A stretch of 64,000 nucleotides of DNA from Robertmurraya korlensis NBRC 107688 (GCF_001591645.1 NZ_BCVH01000009.1:62001-126000); one strand, 5' to 3'. Shown: positions 8,109-17,491, counted from the first letter of the stretch. Notes: generated by a model from the letters alone, not told the origin. A program made the numbers and translations.

Positions 8109-9956
8109 ATTAAGAAACTATATTGTGAATTAGAAGAAATTGTTGAAAGCAGCAATAAAGACATAGTTCAAGAAAATGCTAATGTTGACGGGATGTCACC
8201 AATGGGAATGATGTTACTCTTTGCTTCTGCATCATCAAAGGCATACACGATTGATCATTTATTGACTGAGGATGTAAAGAAAGCGTATAACGACGGATAT
8301 ATCCATATTCATGACCTCGACTTTTACGCAAGTGGTACGACTACATGCTGTCAAATTCCTTTAGCAAAGATCCTGAAAAATGGCTTTAATACAGGTCATG
8401 GTCATATGAGGGAACCTAAAAGCATTACTAGCGCCCTCGCTTTAACTAGCATTGTTTTTCAGTCAAATCAAAACAATCAACATGGTGGACAATCTATTCC
8501 AACATTTGATTATGATCTTGCCCGATATGTACGTCTAACCTTTGAAAATTACAAAAAACTCATTAGGGAAGTAATGCTGTTAGGCGACAACCTGGAAGAG
8601 AAACTGGTGGAAAAAGCATGGGAACTAACAGAGAGAGAGGTCTTCCAAGCTTGTGAAGCATTTATACATAATTCAAATTCCATGCATTCGCGTGGTGGAG
8701 CACAAGTCCCTTTTATCTCAATAAACTTAGGAACCGATACTTCTAAAGAAGGAAGAATGATTACGAAGAATATCCTATTGGCAACACAGAAAGGACTTGG
8801 TGACGGAGAAACGCCTATCTTTCCCATTATTGTGTTTAAGGTGAAAAACGGAGTGAACTTTAACGAGGGTGATCCAAACTATGATTTATACCGTTTATCT
8901 CTAGAAACAACCTCTAGACGGTTATTTCCGAACTATTTGTTCATTGATGCTCCGTTTAACCTACAATATTATAACGGAACCCCAGAGAGTGAAATAGCAA
9001 CTATGGGGTGCCGCACAAGAACGATTTCAAATGTAAATGGACAGGAAACTCCTGTAGGGAGAGGGAATTTATCATTTACAACCGTTAATCTCCCACTTTT
9101 AGCAATAGAGTCTAATAGTGTAGAAGAATTCATGGGGAACCTTAACCATTATGTAGACCTTTCCGTTAGACAATTATATGAACGATATCTATATCAAGCA
9201 CAGAAGAAGGCTTCTCAATTTAAGTTTCTTTATGGACAAGGTGTGTTTTCGAATGGGGAAGAGCTCGATCCGAATCAAAATCTAGCGGAGATTCTCAAAC
9301 AAGGAACCTTGTCGGTAGGTTTTGTTGGATTAGCAGAGACATTGGTTCAACTGATTGGTACACACCATGGAGAAAGTGAGGAGGCCTTTCAGTTAGGATA
9401 TGACATTGTATCGTTTATGAGAAACAAAATGGATCTTGCAACTGAAACATATGGTTTAAACTACACATTACTTGCAACTCCTGCCGAATCTTTTGCGGGT
9501 AAGGCTCTTCGTAAATGTCAAAGTAAACATGGAATCATTGAGCGAGTCACTGACAGAGAGTATTTTACGAATAGTTTCCACATTCCAGTTTATTACCCTA
9601 TTCGAGCTATCGAAAAGATTCAAAAAGAAGCCCCTTTCCATGAACTAACAAACGCAGGACACATCACATACATTGAGCTAGACGGAGATGCTAGTAAGAA
9701 TATTGATGCGCTTGATATCTTGGTGAGAGCTATGCAAAAGTACGGTGTAGGTTACGGAAGTATTAATCACCCTGTTGATCGATGTTTAGTTTGTAATCAT
9801 AAGGGCATCATAGATCACACATGTCCAAAGTGTGGAAATCATGAGGAATCAAGAATTGAACGTATTCGACGTATCACGGGATACCTAGTTGGTAGTCTAG
9901 ATAAATGGAATAATTCAAAGCGAAGTGAAGAAAAAGCTAGATTGAGACATAGTTAA
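8109..9956 (+). CDS. nrdD: anaerobic ribonucleoside-triphosphate reductase, class III
   Basis: Glycyl-radical enzyme that makes deoxynucleotides without oxygen. The first ATG (8193) lies inside the conserved block ENANVDGMSPMG, so it cannot be the natural start. The frame is open back to a TAA at 8094-8096. AAGGAGG (8095-8101) stands 7 nt before ATT at 8109, and no ATG, GTG or TTG lies between. I therefore propose an ATT start, giving 615 residues and no N-terminal ATP-cone. A sequence error or a mutated start is the alternative. Visible features are CCQIP near the active site, a C-terminal zinc site with Cys559, Cys562, Cys572 and Cys575, and the glycyl radical Gly591 in RRITGYLVG. nrdG follows after 29 bp. 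Confidence 0.88.
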   Translation: MKKLYCELEEIVESSNKDIVQENANVDGMSPMGMMLLFASASSKAYTIDHLLTEDVKKAYNDGYIHIHDLDFYASGTTTCCQIPLAKILKNGFNTGHGHMREPKSITSALALTSIVFQSNQNNQHGGQSIPTFDYDLARYVRLTFENYKKLIREVMLLGDNLEEKLVEKAWELTEREVFQACEAFIHNSNSMHSRGGAQVPFISINLGTDTSKEGRMITKNILLATQKGLGDGETPIFPIIVFKVKNGVNFNEGDPNYDLYRLSLETTSRRLFPNYLFIDAPFNLQYYNGTPESEIATMGCRTRTISNVNGQETPVGRGNLSFTTVNLPLLAIESNSVEEFMGNLNHYVDLSVRQLYERYLYQAQKKASQFKFLYGQGVFSNGEELDPNQNLAEILKQGTLSVGFVGLAETLVQLIGTHHGESEEAFQLGYDIVSFMRNKMDLATETYGLNYTLLATPAESFAGKALRKCQSKHGIIERVTDREYFTNSFHIPVYYPIRAIEKIQKEAPFHELTNAGHITYIELDGDASKNIDALDILVRAMQKYGVGYGSINHPVDRCLVCNHKGIIDHTCPKCGNHEESRIERIRRITGYLVGSLDKWNNSKRSEEKARLRHS

Positions 9957-9985
9957 TTTCAAATAGATTGAAAGAAGGCTAAAAA

Positions 9986-10495
9986 GTGAGAGTAATGAAT
10001 ATCCTTCATGACAGTATAGTAGATGGAGAGGGTTTACGTACCGTTATTTTCTTTGCCGGATGTCCGCATTTCTGTCAAGGATGTCACAATCCCGAGTCGT
10101 GGAATATTTCTAGTGGAAGAGAAATGAGTATGGACGAAATTCTACTGGCAATAATGGGGAACGAGTTAACACAAGTAACACTTAGTGGTGGGGAACCTTT
10201 CTTACAGGCTAAAGAAGTAGAGGTGCTTGCTAGAAAAATAAAGCAAGCAGGAAAGAACATATGGTGCTATACAGGATTTTTATATGAAAGCCTTATTCCC
10301 AACCCAAGCTATAGGAAGTTATTATCATCTATTGATATATTAGTTGATGGGAAGTTTGAAATGCAGAATAGGGATATTAGTCTGTTGTTTAAAGGGAGCA
10401 GCAATCAACGAATAATTGATGTTAAACGGAGTATGATAGAAAACAATATTGTGCTATATAAAGAGAACCAATCTAAAGTCTCATTTCAGTCCTGA
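9986..10495 (+). CDS. nrdG: anaerobic ribonucleotide reductase-activating protein
   Basis: Radical SAM activase that installs the glycyl radical on NrdD. The 4Fe-4S motif CPHFCQGC gives Cys26, Cys30 and Cys33 in the Cx3Cx2C spacing, and TLSGGEPF follows as the SAM-binding GGE motif. 169 residues is normal for the family. The start is GTG, with AAGAAGG 8 nt upstream. It lies 29 bp after nrdD and is expected to be co-transcribed under NrdR control. Confidence 0.93.
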   Translation: MRVMNILHDSIVDGEGLRTVIFFAGCPHFCQGCHNPESWNISSGREMSMDEILLAIMGNELTQVTLSGGEPFLQAKEVEVLARKIKQAGKNIWCYTGFLYESLIPNPSYRKLLSSIDILVDGKFEMQNRDISLLFKGSSNQRIIDVKRSMIENNIVLYKENQSKVSFQS

Positions 10496-10540
10496 GTATT
10501 CCCGTATATTTTGTTTTTCATCAAATGGTCTAAAAAGTCT

Positions 10541-10575
10541 GAGAGATACTTCCTCTAGAAGGAGTATCTCTTTCA
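10541..10575. terminator. bidirectional terminator between nrdG and the yibF-like gene
   Basis: GAGATACTTCCT (10542-10553) and AGGAGTATCTC (10560-10570) form a stem with a 6-nt loop between convergent genes. The T-run is short. Confidence 0.7.
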
Positions 10576-10578
10576 CAT

Positions 10579-11343
10579 TCATTTCTTTTTCTTTTCTTTA
10601 TCCAAAAAGAAGGCTGTAATCCAGGATGTTATAGGGATAATTAAGGCTACACCAATACCGGCACATAAAATATTGATCATTTCTCCACTAAAAACCTTTG
10701 AATTTACAATAGTGCCAAGAGAATAAGATAAATCTTTAAACCATATGAGCATCGCTAAATATCCACCAAAAAAAGCGAAAAACAATGTATTCGTATTGGT
10801 TCCTAGTATATCTCTTCCTATACTTAGTCCGAACGTGAATAACTCTTTTCTATTAATAGTTGGGTTATGGTTTTTCATCTCTTGCATGGGGGAAGAAATG
10901 GAAATGGCCACGTCTGTGATCGCACCGATTGTACTCATAATCATCATAGCGGCAGCTATTTTAACAAAATCTACTCCTAAGTAAAGAGAAAAAGCAGTCA
11001 ATTCTTCTGTCTCTTCTTCGCCAAAGCCTTGAATTTTGGCTTGATCAGTTATGACGACGATAAACAGAATAAGAATCGTAAAAGTAATCATAGTTGAGAG
11101 AAAAGCCGTTACGGTTTTCCTATTTACCTCATTAATATAAAAAAGAGTGATACAACTAATAACCGTACAGGCAATTAACGCTAGGATTACAGGATTGGCG
11201 AGTGGGTCTGTCATCATAAAAATTGTAAACAGGATGACGCAAAAATTAAGGAAGATGGCAATAAAAGACCTTGCTCCTTTTTTACCACCAACGAGTACCA
11301 TTAACAAAAATAAAATACCACCAAGACAAACTAAGGTGTTCAT
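10579..11343 (-). CDS. YibE/F-family membrane protein (YibF-like)
   Basis: A 254-residue polytopic membrane protein of the YibE/F family, with about seven hydrophobic segments. The family block with TIGAITDVAISISS (around residue 140) is repeated in similar form in the neighbouring YibE-like protein as GSLGAVMDVAITMSS. Its start overlaps the end of the YibE-like gene by 4 bp (ATGA), so translation is coupled and the two very likely form one complex. Family members are proposed efflux permeases; the substrate is not established. It ends in a lysine-rich tail. Confidence 0.85.
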   Translation of the reverse strand: MNTLVCLGGILFLLMVLVGGKKGARSFIAIFLNFCVILFTIFMMTDPLANPVILALIACTVISCITLFYINEVNRKTVTAFLSTMITFTILILFIVVITDQAKIQGFGEEETEELTAFSLYLGVDFVKIAAAMMIMSTIGAITDVAISISSPMQEMKNHNPTINRKELFTFGLSIGRDILGTNTNTLFFAFFGGYLAMLIWFKDLSYSLGTIVNSKVFSGEMINILCAGIGVALIIPITSWITAFFLDKEKKKK

Positions 11344-12476
11344 TGTTTTGCCCTCTTTCGATTGATGAAGAGAATAGAGGTATACAAGCCAAATGGAATT
11401 GCTAAAACAATGCCAATTCCTCCTGCGAAAGCTCGCGCCAGTTCTAATGAAAGATTCATCGATAGGGTGTACCCCATGAGGTTTCCATTTTTCATATACA
11501 ATATGAGCATTGGAATGGACCCACTAACGTAAGCGAAAAATAAAATATTCGTCATGGTTCCCATAATATCTCTCCCGATGTCCATTGCTGATGTTTTCAG
11601 CGCTTTCATGGAGATCTGAGGGTTTTGCTCATAAAGAGTAAATATAGAAGAAGACATCGTAATCGCCACGTCCATAACAGCACCTAGAGAACCAACTAAC
11701 ATACCTGCCATAAACACCATTTGTGGAGGACGCGTTAAAAATTGCATTTCTTCATAATGAAGACCTTCCTCTTTTGTAATCCACATTACAAGAGAGGTGA
11801 TGAGAAAAGATATAAATGTTCCTAGTAAGGTAGCGATGATCGCAGCGTATGTTTTTTCATTAACCCCGTTTACTAGTAGCAAAGAAATTACCGTGAACAA
11901 GACCGCAGCAATGCCGCATGATAAAAGCAAACTAATCGTAGATGTATGTAAGTAAACATCTAATGCATAGGATAATAAAACAGCATTAACCGCTAGACTG
12001 ACAATTGAAAATACTCCTTGCATTTTTCCTACTACTACTAAGATAAAAATAAAGATCCATGTCATCCATACGATATATTTATCCCGTTTGAGATCATAAA
12101 TGGTTCCAGTTAAGTAGGACTCTTTCCTGTCTTTATCTATTGAAATGAATACCTCATTTCCGACTTCATAGTCTTGATCAAAAGCTCCAGAAGCCGAATA
12201 CTCATTCATTAAGTAGATGCGTTCTCCTTTTAGTTCTCCGTTCTTTATTTCCGCAATGATACTTTGAGTAAAAAGCTGGTCTTTATTATTCTGAGAATCT
12301 ACTACTTCTATTTTCTCTTTTAGCTGTGTATCAACAACCTTTGCGATTGTCCGATCATAAAAGGAATCATTATGATAAACAAAAAGAATTGAGGCAAGAA
12401 AAGAAATAATGGTAATAGAAAACAATAGTATTTGCTTAAATGTTAACCCTTTAATGGTATTTCTTATCAATTTCAT
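11340..12476 (-). CDS. YibE/F-family membrane protein (YibE-like)
   Basis: A 378-residue membrane protein. There is one N-terminal helix (about residues 14-34), then an extracytoplasmic domain of about 90 residues containing VFISIDKD, then a seven- to eight-helix membrane domain homologous to the YibF-like partner. An in-frame TTG lies 12 bases upstream, but TTGGAGG stands 5 nt before the ATG at 12476. It is the first gene of a two-gene operon. Function is inferred only from the family, as a putative exporter. Confidence 0.85.
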   Translation of the reverse strand: MKLIRNTIKGLTFKQILLFSITIISFLASILFVYHNDSFYDRTIAKVVDTQLKEKIEVVDSQNNKDQLFTQSIIAEIKNGELKGERIYLMNEYSASGAFDQDYEVGNEVFISIDKDRKESYLTGTIYDLKRDKYIVWMTWIFIFILVVVGKMQGVFSIVSLAVNAVLLSYALDVYLHTSTISLLLSCGIAAVLFTVISLLLVNGVNEKTYAAIIATLLGTFISFLITSLVMWITKEEGLHYEEMQFLTRPPQMVFMAGMLVGSLGAVMDVAITMSSSIFTLYEQNPQISMKALKTSAMDIGRDIMGTMTNILFFAYVSGSIPMLILYMKNGNLMGYTLSMNLSLELARAFAGGIGIVLAIPFGLYTSILFINRKRAKQ

Positions 12477-12665
12477 GTAATCCTCCAATAGGGGAAAGTT
12501 GCTATGTATTCATAGAATGGACTAAGAATAACAGGAATATTTTTAATGAGTCAAGTCGATAACACCATTTCTTAAAACAATTCAAGTTAAGGGATATTGT
12601 TTAATGGCTATTCAATTGAAGTCTATCTGCTTTATAAACAAACGAGGCAGGGGAGGTTTGTTCCA

Positions 12666-12696
12666 AAAAAAAACTGTCCTTACAGACAGTTTTTTG
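12666..12696. terminator. intrinsic terminator
   Basis: AAAAACTGTC and GACAGTTTTTT with a 6-nt loop. The A-run on the left and T-run on the right make it usable on both strands. It ends the interrupted gene on the minus strand. Confidence 0.8.
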
Positions 12697-12711
12697 ATAA
12701 TTATCGTATTG

Positions 12712-13404
12712 TTAATGAATCCTGTTATTAGCTATACTATCATCAACTATATCGTTAACTTTTTTTATGGCTTGTTCCACCATTTCATCAGCAATCATTA
12801 CAATGTCCGTATCATACATTTCTTCTTTCGATACATTAAATTGCAGTTTTTCAGCGTAAGGAGCTCGTCTATTCATCATAAAGGCAGAAGTCACCTCACA
12901 ATATTTATCACGCGCTTCTTCAACGTTTAACTTTCCTGTAACAATGTCGTTCATCAAATTAAGGGCAAGGATATTAGCGGCTTCCATATCGCATCGGGAT
13001 GATACTTCTCCTCTTGTTCTTTCGACAATGACACTTCCATCAAATTTAGCAAGTTCGCTAAACATTTCAGGTGGAACAGAGTAGTTAATATAGTTCTCAA
13101 TAACATCGGTATGGGGTTGTGGAAAATCGTGTGGAATTTCATCACGATAAACAATTGTACGTTTCCATTATCCATTGTTATACCAGATTAATCTACTCTG
13201 AGTTGCTTCGTTTGGAGGACCATATTGGGCGATTGTAAGGTTTGCTACCTTTTTAGACATAGAGCTCCAATCATTTATAATACTTTCAACATTGTCCATA
13301 GCAACCACAGTATCGGTCGTTTGTTCAGCACCTCCAAAAGTTTGTACCTTGAAATCACTCACCATTGCTGTTGCAGTAGTTTTCAATTTTTCTTCTTGTT
13401 CCAA
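12712..13404 (-). pseudogene. conserved hypothetical gene interrupted by one in-frame stop
   Basis: One continuous frame on the minus strand is broken only by a TAA at 13170-13168, between ...IWYNNG and WKRTIVYRDE.... Both sides have ordinary coding character and no frameshift is needed to join them, so without the stop it would encode about 230 residues. The likely start is TTG at 13404 (MEQEEKLK...), with AAGAGG 9 nt upstream; the ATG at 13422 has no ribosome binding site. The protein is soluble, with no membrane segment, and has a Met/Ala-rich helical C-terminal half. I do not know its function. A sequencing error, a recent nonsense mutation or stop readthrough are all possible. Confidence 0.7.
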
Positions 13405-13584
13405 ATTTATCAACCTCTTCATATATGTAGTTTTTTTAGTTTTTGATACTTTTAACAATATATACTTCATGGTTATTTATCTGCATATTGAACAAAAGGG
13501 GCAGGATAATTTTTCTTATCAAAAATACTATCTTCTTTTTCTCTTACGTGATAGATTCTTTTTAAAAAGGATTTTTGAAGTAAA

Positions 13585-14613
13585 ATGAAAAAATATAAAT
13601 CATATATTCAAGAAATAGTCCCTTTATACTTCCCATTTGAGAACTGGGAGATTGTCCCCGGGCCAAGTGGGGTAAACAATACAACTGTATTTATTCTGGC
13701 AAACAATGAGAAATACGTACTGAGATTTTATGAAACTCATCAAGATGAAGACAAGGTAAACTTTGAACATGCTGTATTACTCGCATTAAAAGAACGGCCT
13801 ATGTCCTTATCCACACCAGTTCCGATGAGAACAAAAGATGGGAAAACCATTGTCAAAACTCCATCCGGATCACTTACAGGAGTGTTTCAATTTATCGATG
13901 GGGCGAATCCTGCACTAGAGGACTTTGAAGAAATATATTCATTTGGTAAGGCGGCTGGCCAACTTACTGCAGAGCTTGCCGAGGTCAGTGTAAATCAACT
14001 GCCGGTATATAGACCGTATTATGATATGGATAGTACACACCCCAGATGTTCTATTGATCAGATTAAAGATTTTTCCCTAAATCCACCGAAGGACTTTGTT
14101 GAAGTAGCTCAAGAATTATTAATTATCTACAAACAACTAGTTTCATTTCAACACAGAATCCCATTTTTAAAAAGACTTCCTCATCAGCTCGTCCATGGAG
14201 ATTTAAATGCTTCCAACATTCTTTCGGCTGGAGATGGAAAGATTTCTGCCATTCTTGATTTTGAATTTGTTACCAATGATTTACGAGTAATGGAAGTTGC
14301 GGTTTGTATTTCCGATTTTATAGACGATAAAGAGGATGAGACCATTATTTTAAAAAAGATTGCTTCCTTCTTAACGGGATATGGCAGTAAGATTAGGCTG
14401 ACAGAAGAAGAAATTAATGCCCTCCCGCTTCTAATCCAGCTACGAAGTTTAGATGTGTTTGTCCATTTTCTTGGCCGCTATTGGGACGGGGTCGACTCTA
14501 TTGACATAGTAAAGAAATATATTCGTAAGGCTGCACGAAGAGTTTCATGGATTTTAATACATCATGATAAGGTCATCAAATTCTGTGATACTTTGGGTCT
14601 AAAAAAAATGTGA
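13585..14613 (+). CDS. phosphotransferase family protein (APH/choline kinase-like)
   Basis: A 342-residue kinase-fold enzyme of the aminoglycoside phosphotransferase/homoserine kinase type II group. The catalytic loop is HGDLNASN at residues 204-211, with Asp206 as base, and the metal-binding DFE is at 225-227. The N-terminal lobe has the usual VLRFYE strand. Such proteins phosphorylate small hydroxyl or amino substrates; the actual substrate is unknown and resistance should not be assumed. The ribosome binding site is weak. It is a single gene, with a terminator-like hairpin downstream. Confidence 0.8.
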   Translation: MKKYKSYIQEIVPLYFPFENWEIVPGPSGVNNTTVFILANNEKYVLRFYETHQDEDKVNFEHAVLLALKERPMSLSTPVPMRTKDGKTIVKTPSGSLTGVFQFIDGANPALEDFEEIYSFGKAAGQLTAELAEVSVNQLPVYRPYYDMDSTHPRCSIDQIKDFSLNPPKDFVEVAQELLIIYKQLVSFQHRIPFLKRLPHQLVHGDLNASNILSAGDGKISAILDFEFVTNDLRVMEVAVCISDFIDDKEDETIILKKIASFLTGYGSKIRLTEEEINALPLLIQLRSLDVFVHFLGRYWDGVDSIDIVKKYIRKAARRVSWILIHHDKVIKFCDTLGLKKM

Positions 14614-14641
14614 GGAATTCCTTCACAAAGTTATAGGAAAT

Positions 14642-14681
14642 GCCGAACATCCAAGTAAGGCAAAGGAGTCCGGCTTTTTTC
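14642..14681 (+). terminator. probable terminator after the phosphotransferase gene
   Basis: GCCGAAC (14642-14648) pairs with GTCCGGC (14668-14674) with one mismatch, followed by six T residues. The loop is long at 19 nt. Confidence 0.5.
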
Positions 14682-14723
14682 TTTAATTCAAGATTTTAAA
14701 CAATTATGTGAATTAACCTCTAG

Positions 14724-16157
14724 CTATATGTCACTTCCTAATTGAGGGATGATAATTTTAAAGTGGGTTCCTAACGATGTACTATTCACAACAACAATAT
14801 CTCCACGGTGTTCAAAGATGATTTTTTTTACAAACGGAAGTCCCATTCCTGTTCCATTATCTTTTGACGATACAAAGGGATCAAAAATACGGTCCCAATC
14901 AGATTCCGAGATTCCTTTTCCCGTATCGAAAAAGTCAATCAGAATATAATCTTCATTAATACTTGTAAGAATCGTTATTTTTCGTTCTTCTCTATCTGGG
15001 GGAATCGCTTCTGAACTATTTTTAATTAGATTGATAAACACTTGCTGCAAATACGATTTATTCACAAAGGCCATTAGAGATTGATAGGAGTCAACTAACT
15101 TAATTTCGATATTGTTTTGATTGGTAAATTCCGTAGACAATTCAATCGAATCTCTAATGATAGAGACAATGTTCTCCGCTTGAAAGCTCATTTTAGAATG
15201 AATAATATATTCGTTAAAATTGAATGAGAGCTGTTCTAATTGTTCCGTCGCTTTATATATCATATCCAGGGACCCCTGCTGCATCTCAGTCAACTCTTTA
15301 TCTTCCTTGATAAGCTTAGAGAAACCTCTGATAATGGTCGATGTATTTTTCATCTCATGGATAAGACTACCAACAAAGTTACCCGTAAAATCCAACTTTT
15401 TTTGCCTTTCCCTAAGTTGGTAATAATTAACTTCAATAATGGCGTTCAATTTAATGAATTCAAATATAACCATTATTGAAAAAATAATTACTCCTAAACT
15501 CCCCATGATAATTCCTGTTTCAGGATTAAAGTTAAACAACCCGAGTAGAAACAACAGTAATGTGTAAAGGGAGAAATGTTTTAAGAAAGTGCTAATGTTT
15601 TTGTTGCGAATCTTTGTAGAGATATAAAATAAAAAGAGCAAAAATATAATTAAATTAGCCATATGAACAATATAAAGCCCAGACCATTCACCGTATACAG
15701 GAAAATAAAACTCAATAGTCGAATCGGAAATACTCCTTTTTTCCAAGCCTTTCATTCCAAAGTCTGTCCAACAACTAATGAAATAAACAAAAGAAGTCCA
15801 TATAATCAAAGCAATCAACATTTTCATAGTAAATATATAGTTGACTACTCTATTTAAGATAGAGTCGTTTTTTAAGGTAACCGAAAAACTTCTTATCGTA
15901 CAATAGGCAACGAAAAATATAGCTGGTACGGAGAAGGTTGGAGCAAACCTTAAAATTCTAAATAACCAAAAAGCTGTCTGTTCGTCAAACAGAGCCGTGA
16001 AGTAAAGTACACCTATCCCTTGTTGCCAACCCGATATCATCACCATAAACAAGTTGATCCCTAGTGTTAGATTCGCCTCTTTATAAATTTTATTAACACT
16101 AAGCGCCAACACAATAGGGATTATTCCAATAGCGCAAACCAATAATCCAATAATCAT
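14724..16157 (-). CDS. membrane sensor histidine kinase, orphan
   Basis: A 477-residue protein with seven or eight N-terminal membrane helices (residues 1-240) and a cytoplasmic kinase core. The H-box is SLIHEMKNTSTI with phospho-acceptor His267, the N-box includes Asn380 (NLIKNSSEA), G1 is DTGKG at 411-415 and G2 is GTGMGL at 435-440. The membrane sensor with almost no extracellular loop resembles the layout of sporulation kinases such as KinB, but I would not name it so. No response regulator gene is adjacent, so its partner must be encoded elsewhere. AGGAG stands 9 nt before the ATG. Many minus-strand codons are AT-rich as in its neighbours. Confidence 0.85.
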   Translation of the reverse strand: MIIGLLVCAIGIIPIVLALSVNKIYKEANLTLGINLFMVMISGWQQGIGVLYFTALFDEQTAFWLFRILRFAPTFSVPAIFFVAYCTIRSFSVTLKNDSILNRVVNYIFTMKMLIALIIWTSFVYFISCWTDFGMKGLEKRSISDSTIEFYFPVYGEWSGLYIVHMANLIIFLLFLFYISTKIRNKNISTFLKHFSLYTLLLFLLGLFNFNPETGIIMGSLGVIIFSIMVIFEFIKLNAIIEVNYYQLRERQKKLDFTGNFVGSLIHEMKNTSTIIRGFSKLIKEDKELTEMQQGSLDMIYKATEQLEQLSFNFNEYIIHSKMSFQAENIVSIIRDSIELSTEFTNQNNIEIKLVDSYQSLMAFVNKSYLQQVFINLIKNSSEAIPPDREERKITILTSINEDYILIDFFDTGKGISESDWDRIFDPFVSSKDNGTGMGLPFVKKIIFEHRGDIVVVNSTSLGTHFKIIIPQLGSDI

Positions 16158-16641
16158 ACAAGGTTACTCCTATTACTCTTAACATAAAAATACATGTAAA
16201 GTTTAATTTTACATGATTATTTAGTATTTGTATTTCTATTTCGTCATAATCATGAGCTAAAATTATAACACAAACAAAAATAAATCTTACATACCTAATA
16301 AGTAGAATTTGTTTCTAAAATAGGGGGATTGATTCTAAGGATAATACCTTTTGCTACGGGATTCCTTATTGTAAAAAGGAGGTTTTCACTATGTTTATTG
16401 AGGGAGGTTAGTTTATCAAGAAATCTGAGTATTGTAGTACAAAACCAGCCGATAAGCAGGGAGGATGACAAGAGACCCTTAAAGAGTCTCTTGTCTAAGA
16501 ACCATCTATTTATTTTTGGAAATGACAGAAGTTTTTTAGTGCTTCATCGTTTTCTTGTCTATTGTTTCGTACAAACGACAAACTATTTCTATATAGCCTC
16601 AAGCGAACGGATATCTCTCGTTTATGTTTATCCATTATTAC
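16158..16641. other. non-coding stretch with a possible broken small ORF
   Basis: 484 bases between two minus-strand genes. AAAAGGAGG stands 8 nt before an ATG at 16391, which opens a 26-codon plus-strand frame with a TAG at codon 7 and TGA at 16466-16468. A perfect 10-bp inverted repeat (GACAAGAGAC/GTCTCTTGTC) follows at 16467-16495. The longer plus-strand frame starting at TTG 16329 has no ribosome binding site and is probably not a gene. Confidence 0.4.
16467..16495. repeat. perfect 10-bp inverted repeat
   Basis: GACAAGAGAC and GTCTCTTGTC are separated by 9 nt. There is no T-run on either strand, so this is a stable hairpin of unknown role, perhaps a rho-independent terminator remnant. 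Confidence 0.6.
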
Positions 16642-17412
16642 TTAAAATGTGTATGATTCCCCATCATCTGGTACTAAAACATTAAGGGAGATTCCTTTTT
16701 CTTTAGCAAAACTTTTTAATTCTTTCCTCGATAATGTCCAATGATTAACAGCCTCCATATGGACAGCAATAATTTTAGCGTTAGGAGCAGCCTTATATAC
16801 TTCAAAGACATCTTCTTTCCCCATGACTAACGAACCACCTTGAATGAATTGATTATCTCCAGCATTTACAACAATGACATCTGGTTTATGTGTGTCGATT
16901 TCTTCTTGAACTCCTTCATACCACACAGTATCGCCAGCAATATATACTGTTTTTTCAGTTGGGTGTTTGAATACAACACCGCACACTTCACCAGCAAGTT
17001 TAAGGATTTCGCCTCTTCCATGCTCGCCTTTAGTTTTTATTAATTGAATACTTTCAAAGGCTGTACCCTTTAGTATGACTTCTACGTTGTGGAAACCAGC
17101 ATTTCGAATCTTGGTTGCATCCTCTTCATTTTGAACAAATATTTTGATCTCTTTTGGTAATATTTCTTTAGCTGCTTTATCCCAATGGTCAGGATGAGTA
17201 TGAGTCACGATGACTGCATCTACGTTGACAATATTGTTAATGGATGTTGGTAAGTTTTCTAAAGGAAAGTTTTGGTCGCCTTGTGGTGCTTGTGAAGCTG
17301 GATTTGGCATAGGAGGATAAGCACCTTTTTCTGCTAACATAGGATCAATTAAAAACTTCTTCCCAGCGTATTCAACAACTGTTGTTGCATTACGAATTTG
17401 TTGTATATTCAT
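16642..17412 (-). CDS. MBL-fold metal-dependent hydrolase
   Basis: Metallo-beta-lactamase-fold protein of 256 residues, closest in style to the UlaG-like/YtkL hydrolases. The zinc motif is HTHPDHWD at residues 71-78, and the GDT and HMEAVNHW segments supply later ligands. In-frame codons extend upstream to 17487, but AAAAAGGAG stands 9 nt before the ATG at 17412. It is divergent from an Lrp-type regulator, which probably controls it. The substrate is unknown. Confidence 0.85.
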   Translation of the reverse strand: MNIQQIRNATTVVEYAGKKFLIDPMLAEKGAYPPMPNPASQAPQGDQNFPLENLPTSINNIVNVDAVIVTHTHPDHWDKAAKEILPKEIKIFVQNEEDATKIRNAGFHNVEVILKGTAFESIQLIKTKGEHGRGEILKLAGEVCGVVFKHPTEKTVYIAGDTVWYEGVQEEIDTHKPDVIVVNAGDNQFIQGGSLVMGKEDVFEVYKAAPNAKIIAVHMEAVNHWTLSRKELKSFAKEKGISLNVLVPDDGESYTF

Positions 17413-17491
17413 ATTTATTAGCTCCTTTTTGTTGTAATCTCTTTCGAACAATGTATATTCTAAACTAGGACCTAATGACGGATACATAGAT

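Noticed and set aside
12604-12930. 108-codon plus-strand frame
   Set aside because: It runs antisense across a terminator and the coding frame of the interrupted minus-strand gene; no ribosome binding site.
13585-14613. antibiotic resistance phosphotransferase
   Set aside because: Only generic kinase-fold motifs are visible; the family includes many metabolic kinases and nothing nearby suggests resistance or a mobile element.
16329-16685. 118-codon plus-strand frame as a gene
   Set aside because: It begins with TTG without a ribosome binding site, has an odd composition rich in Leu, Phe and Ser, overlaps the end of the MBL gene, and a better small frame with a strong ribosome binding site lies in another register.
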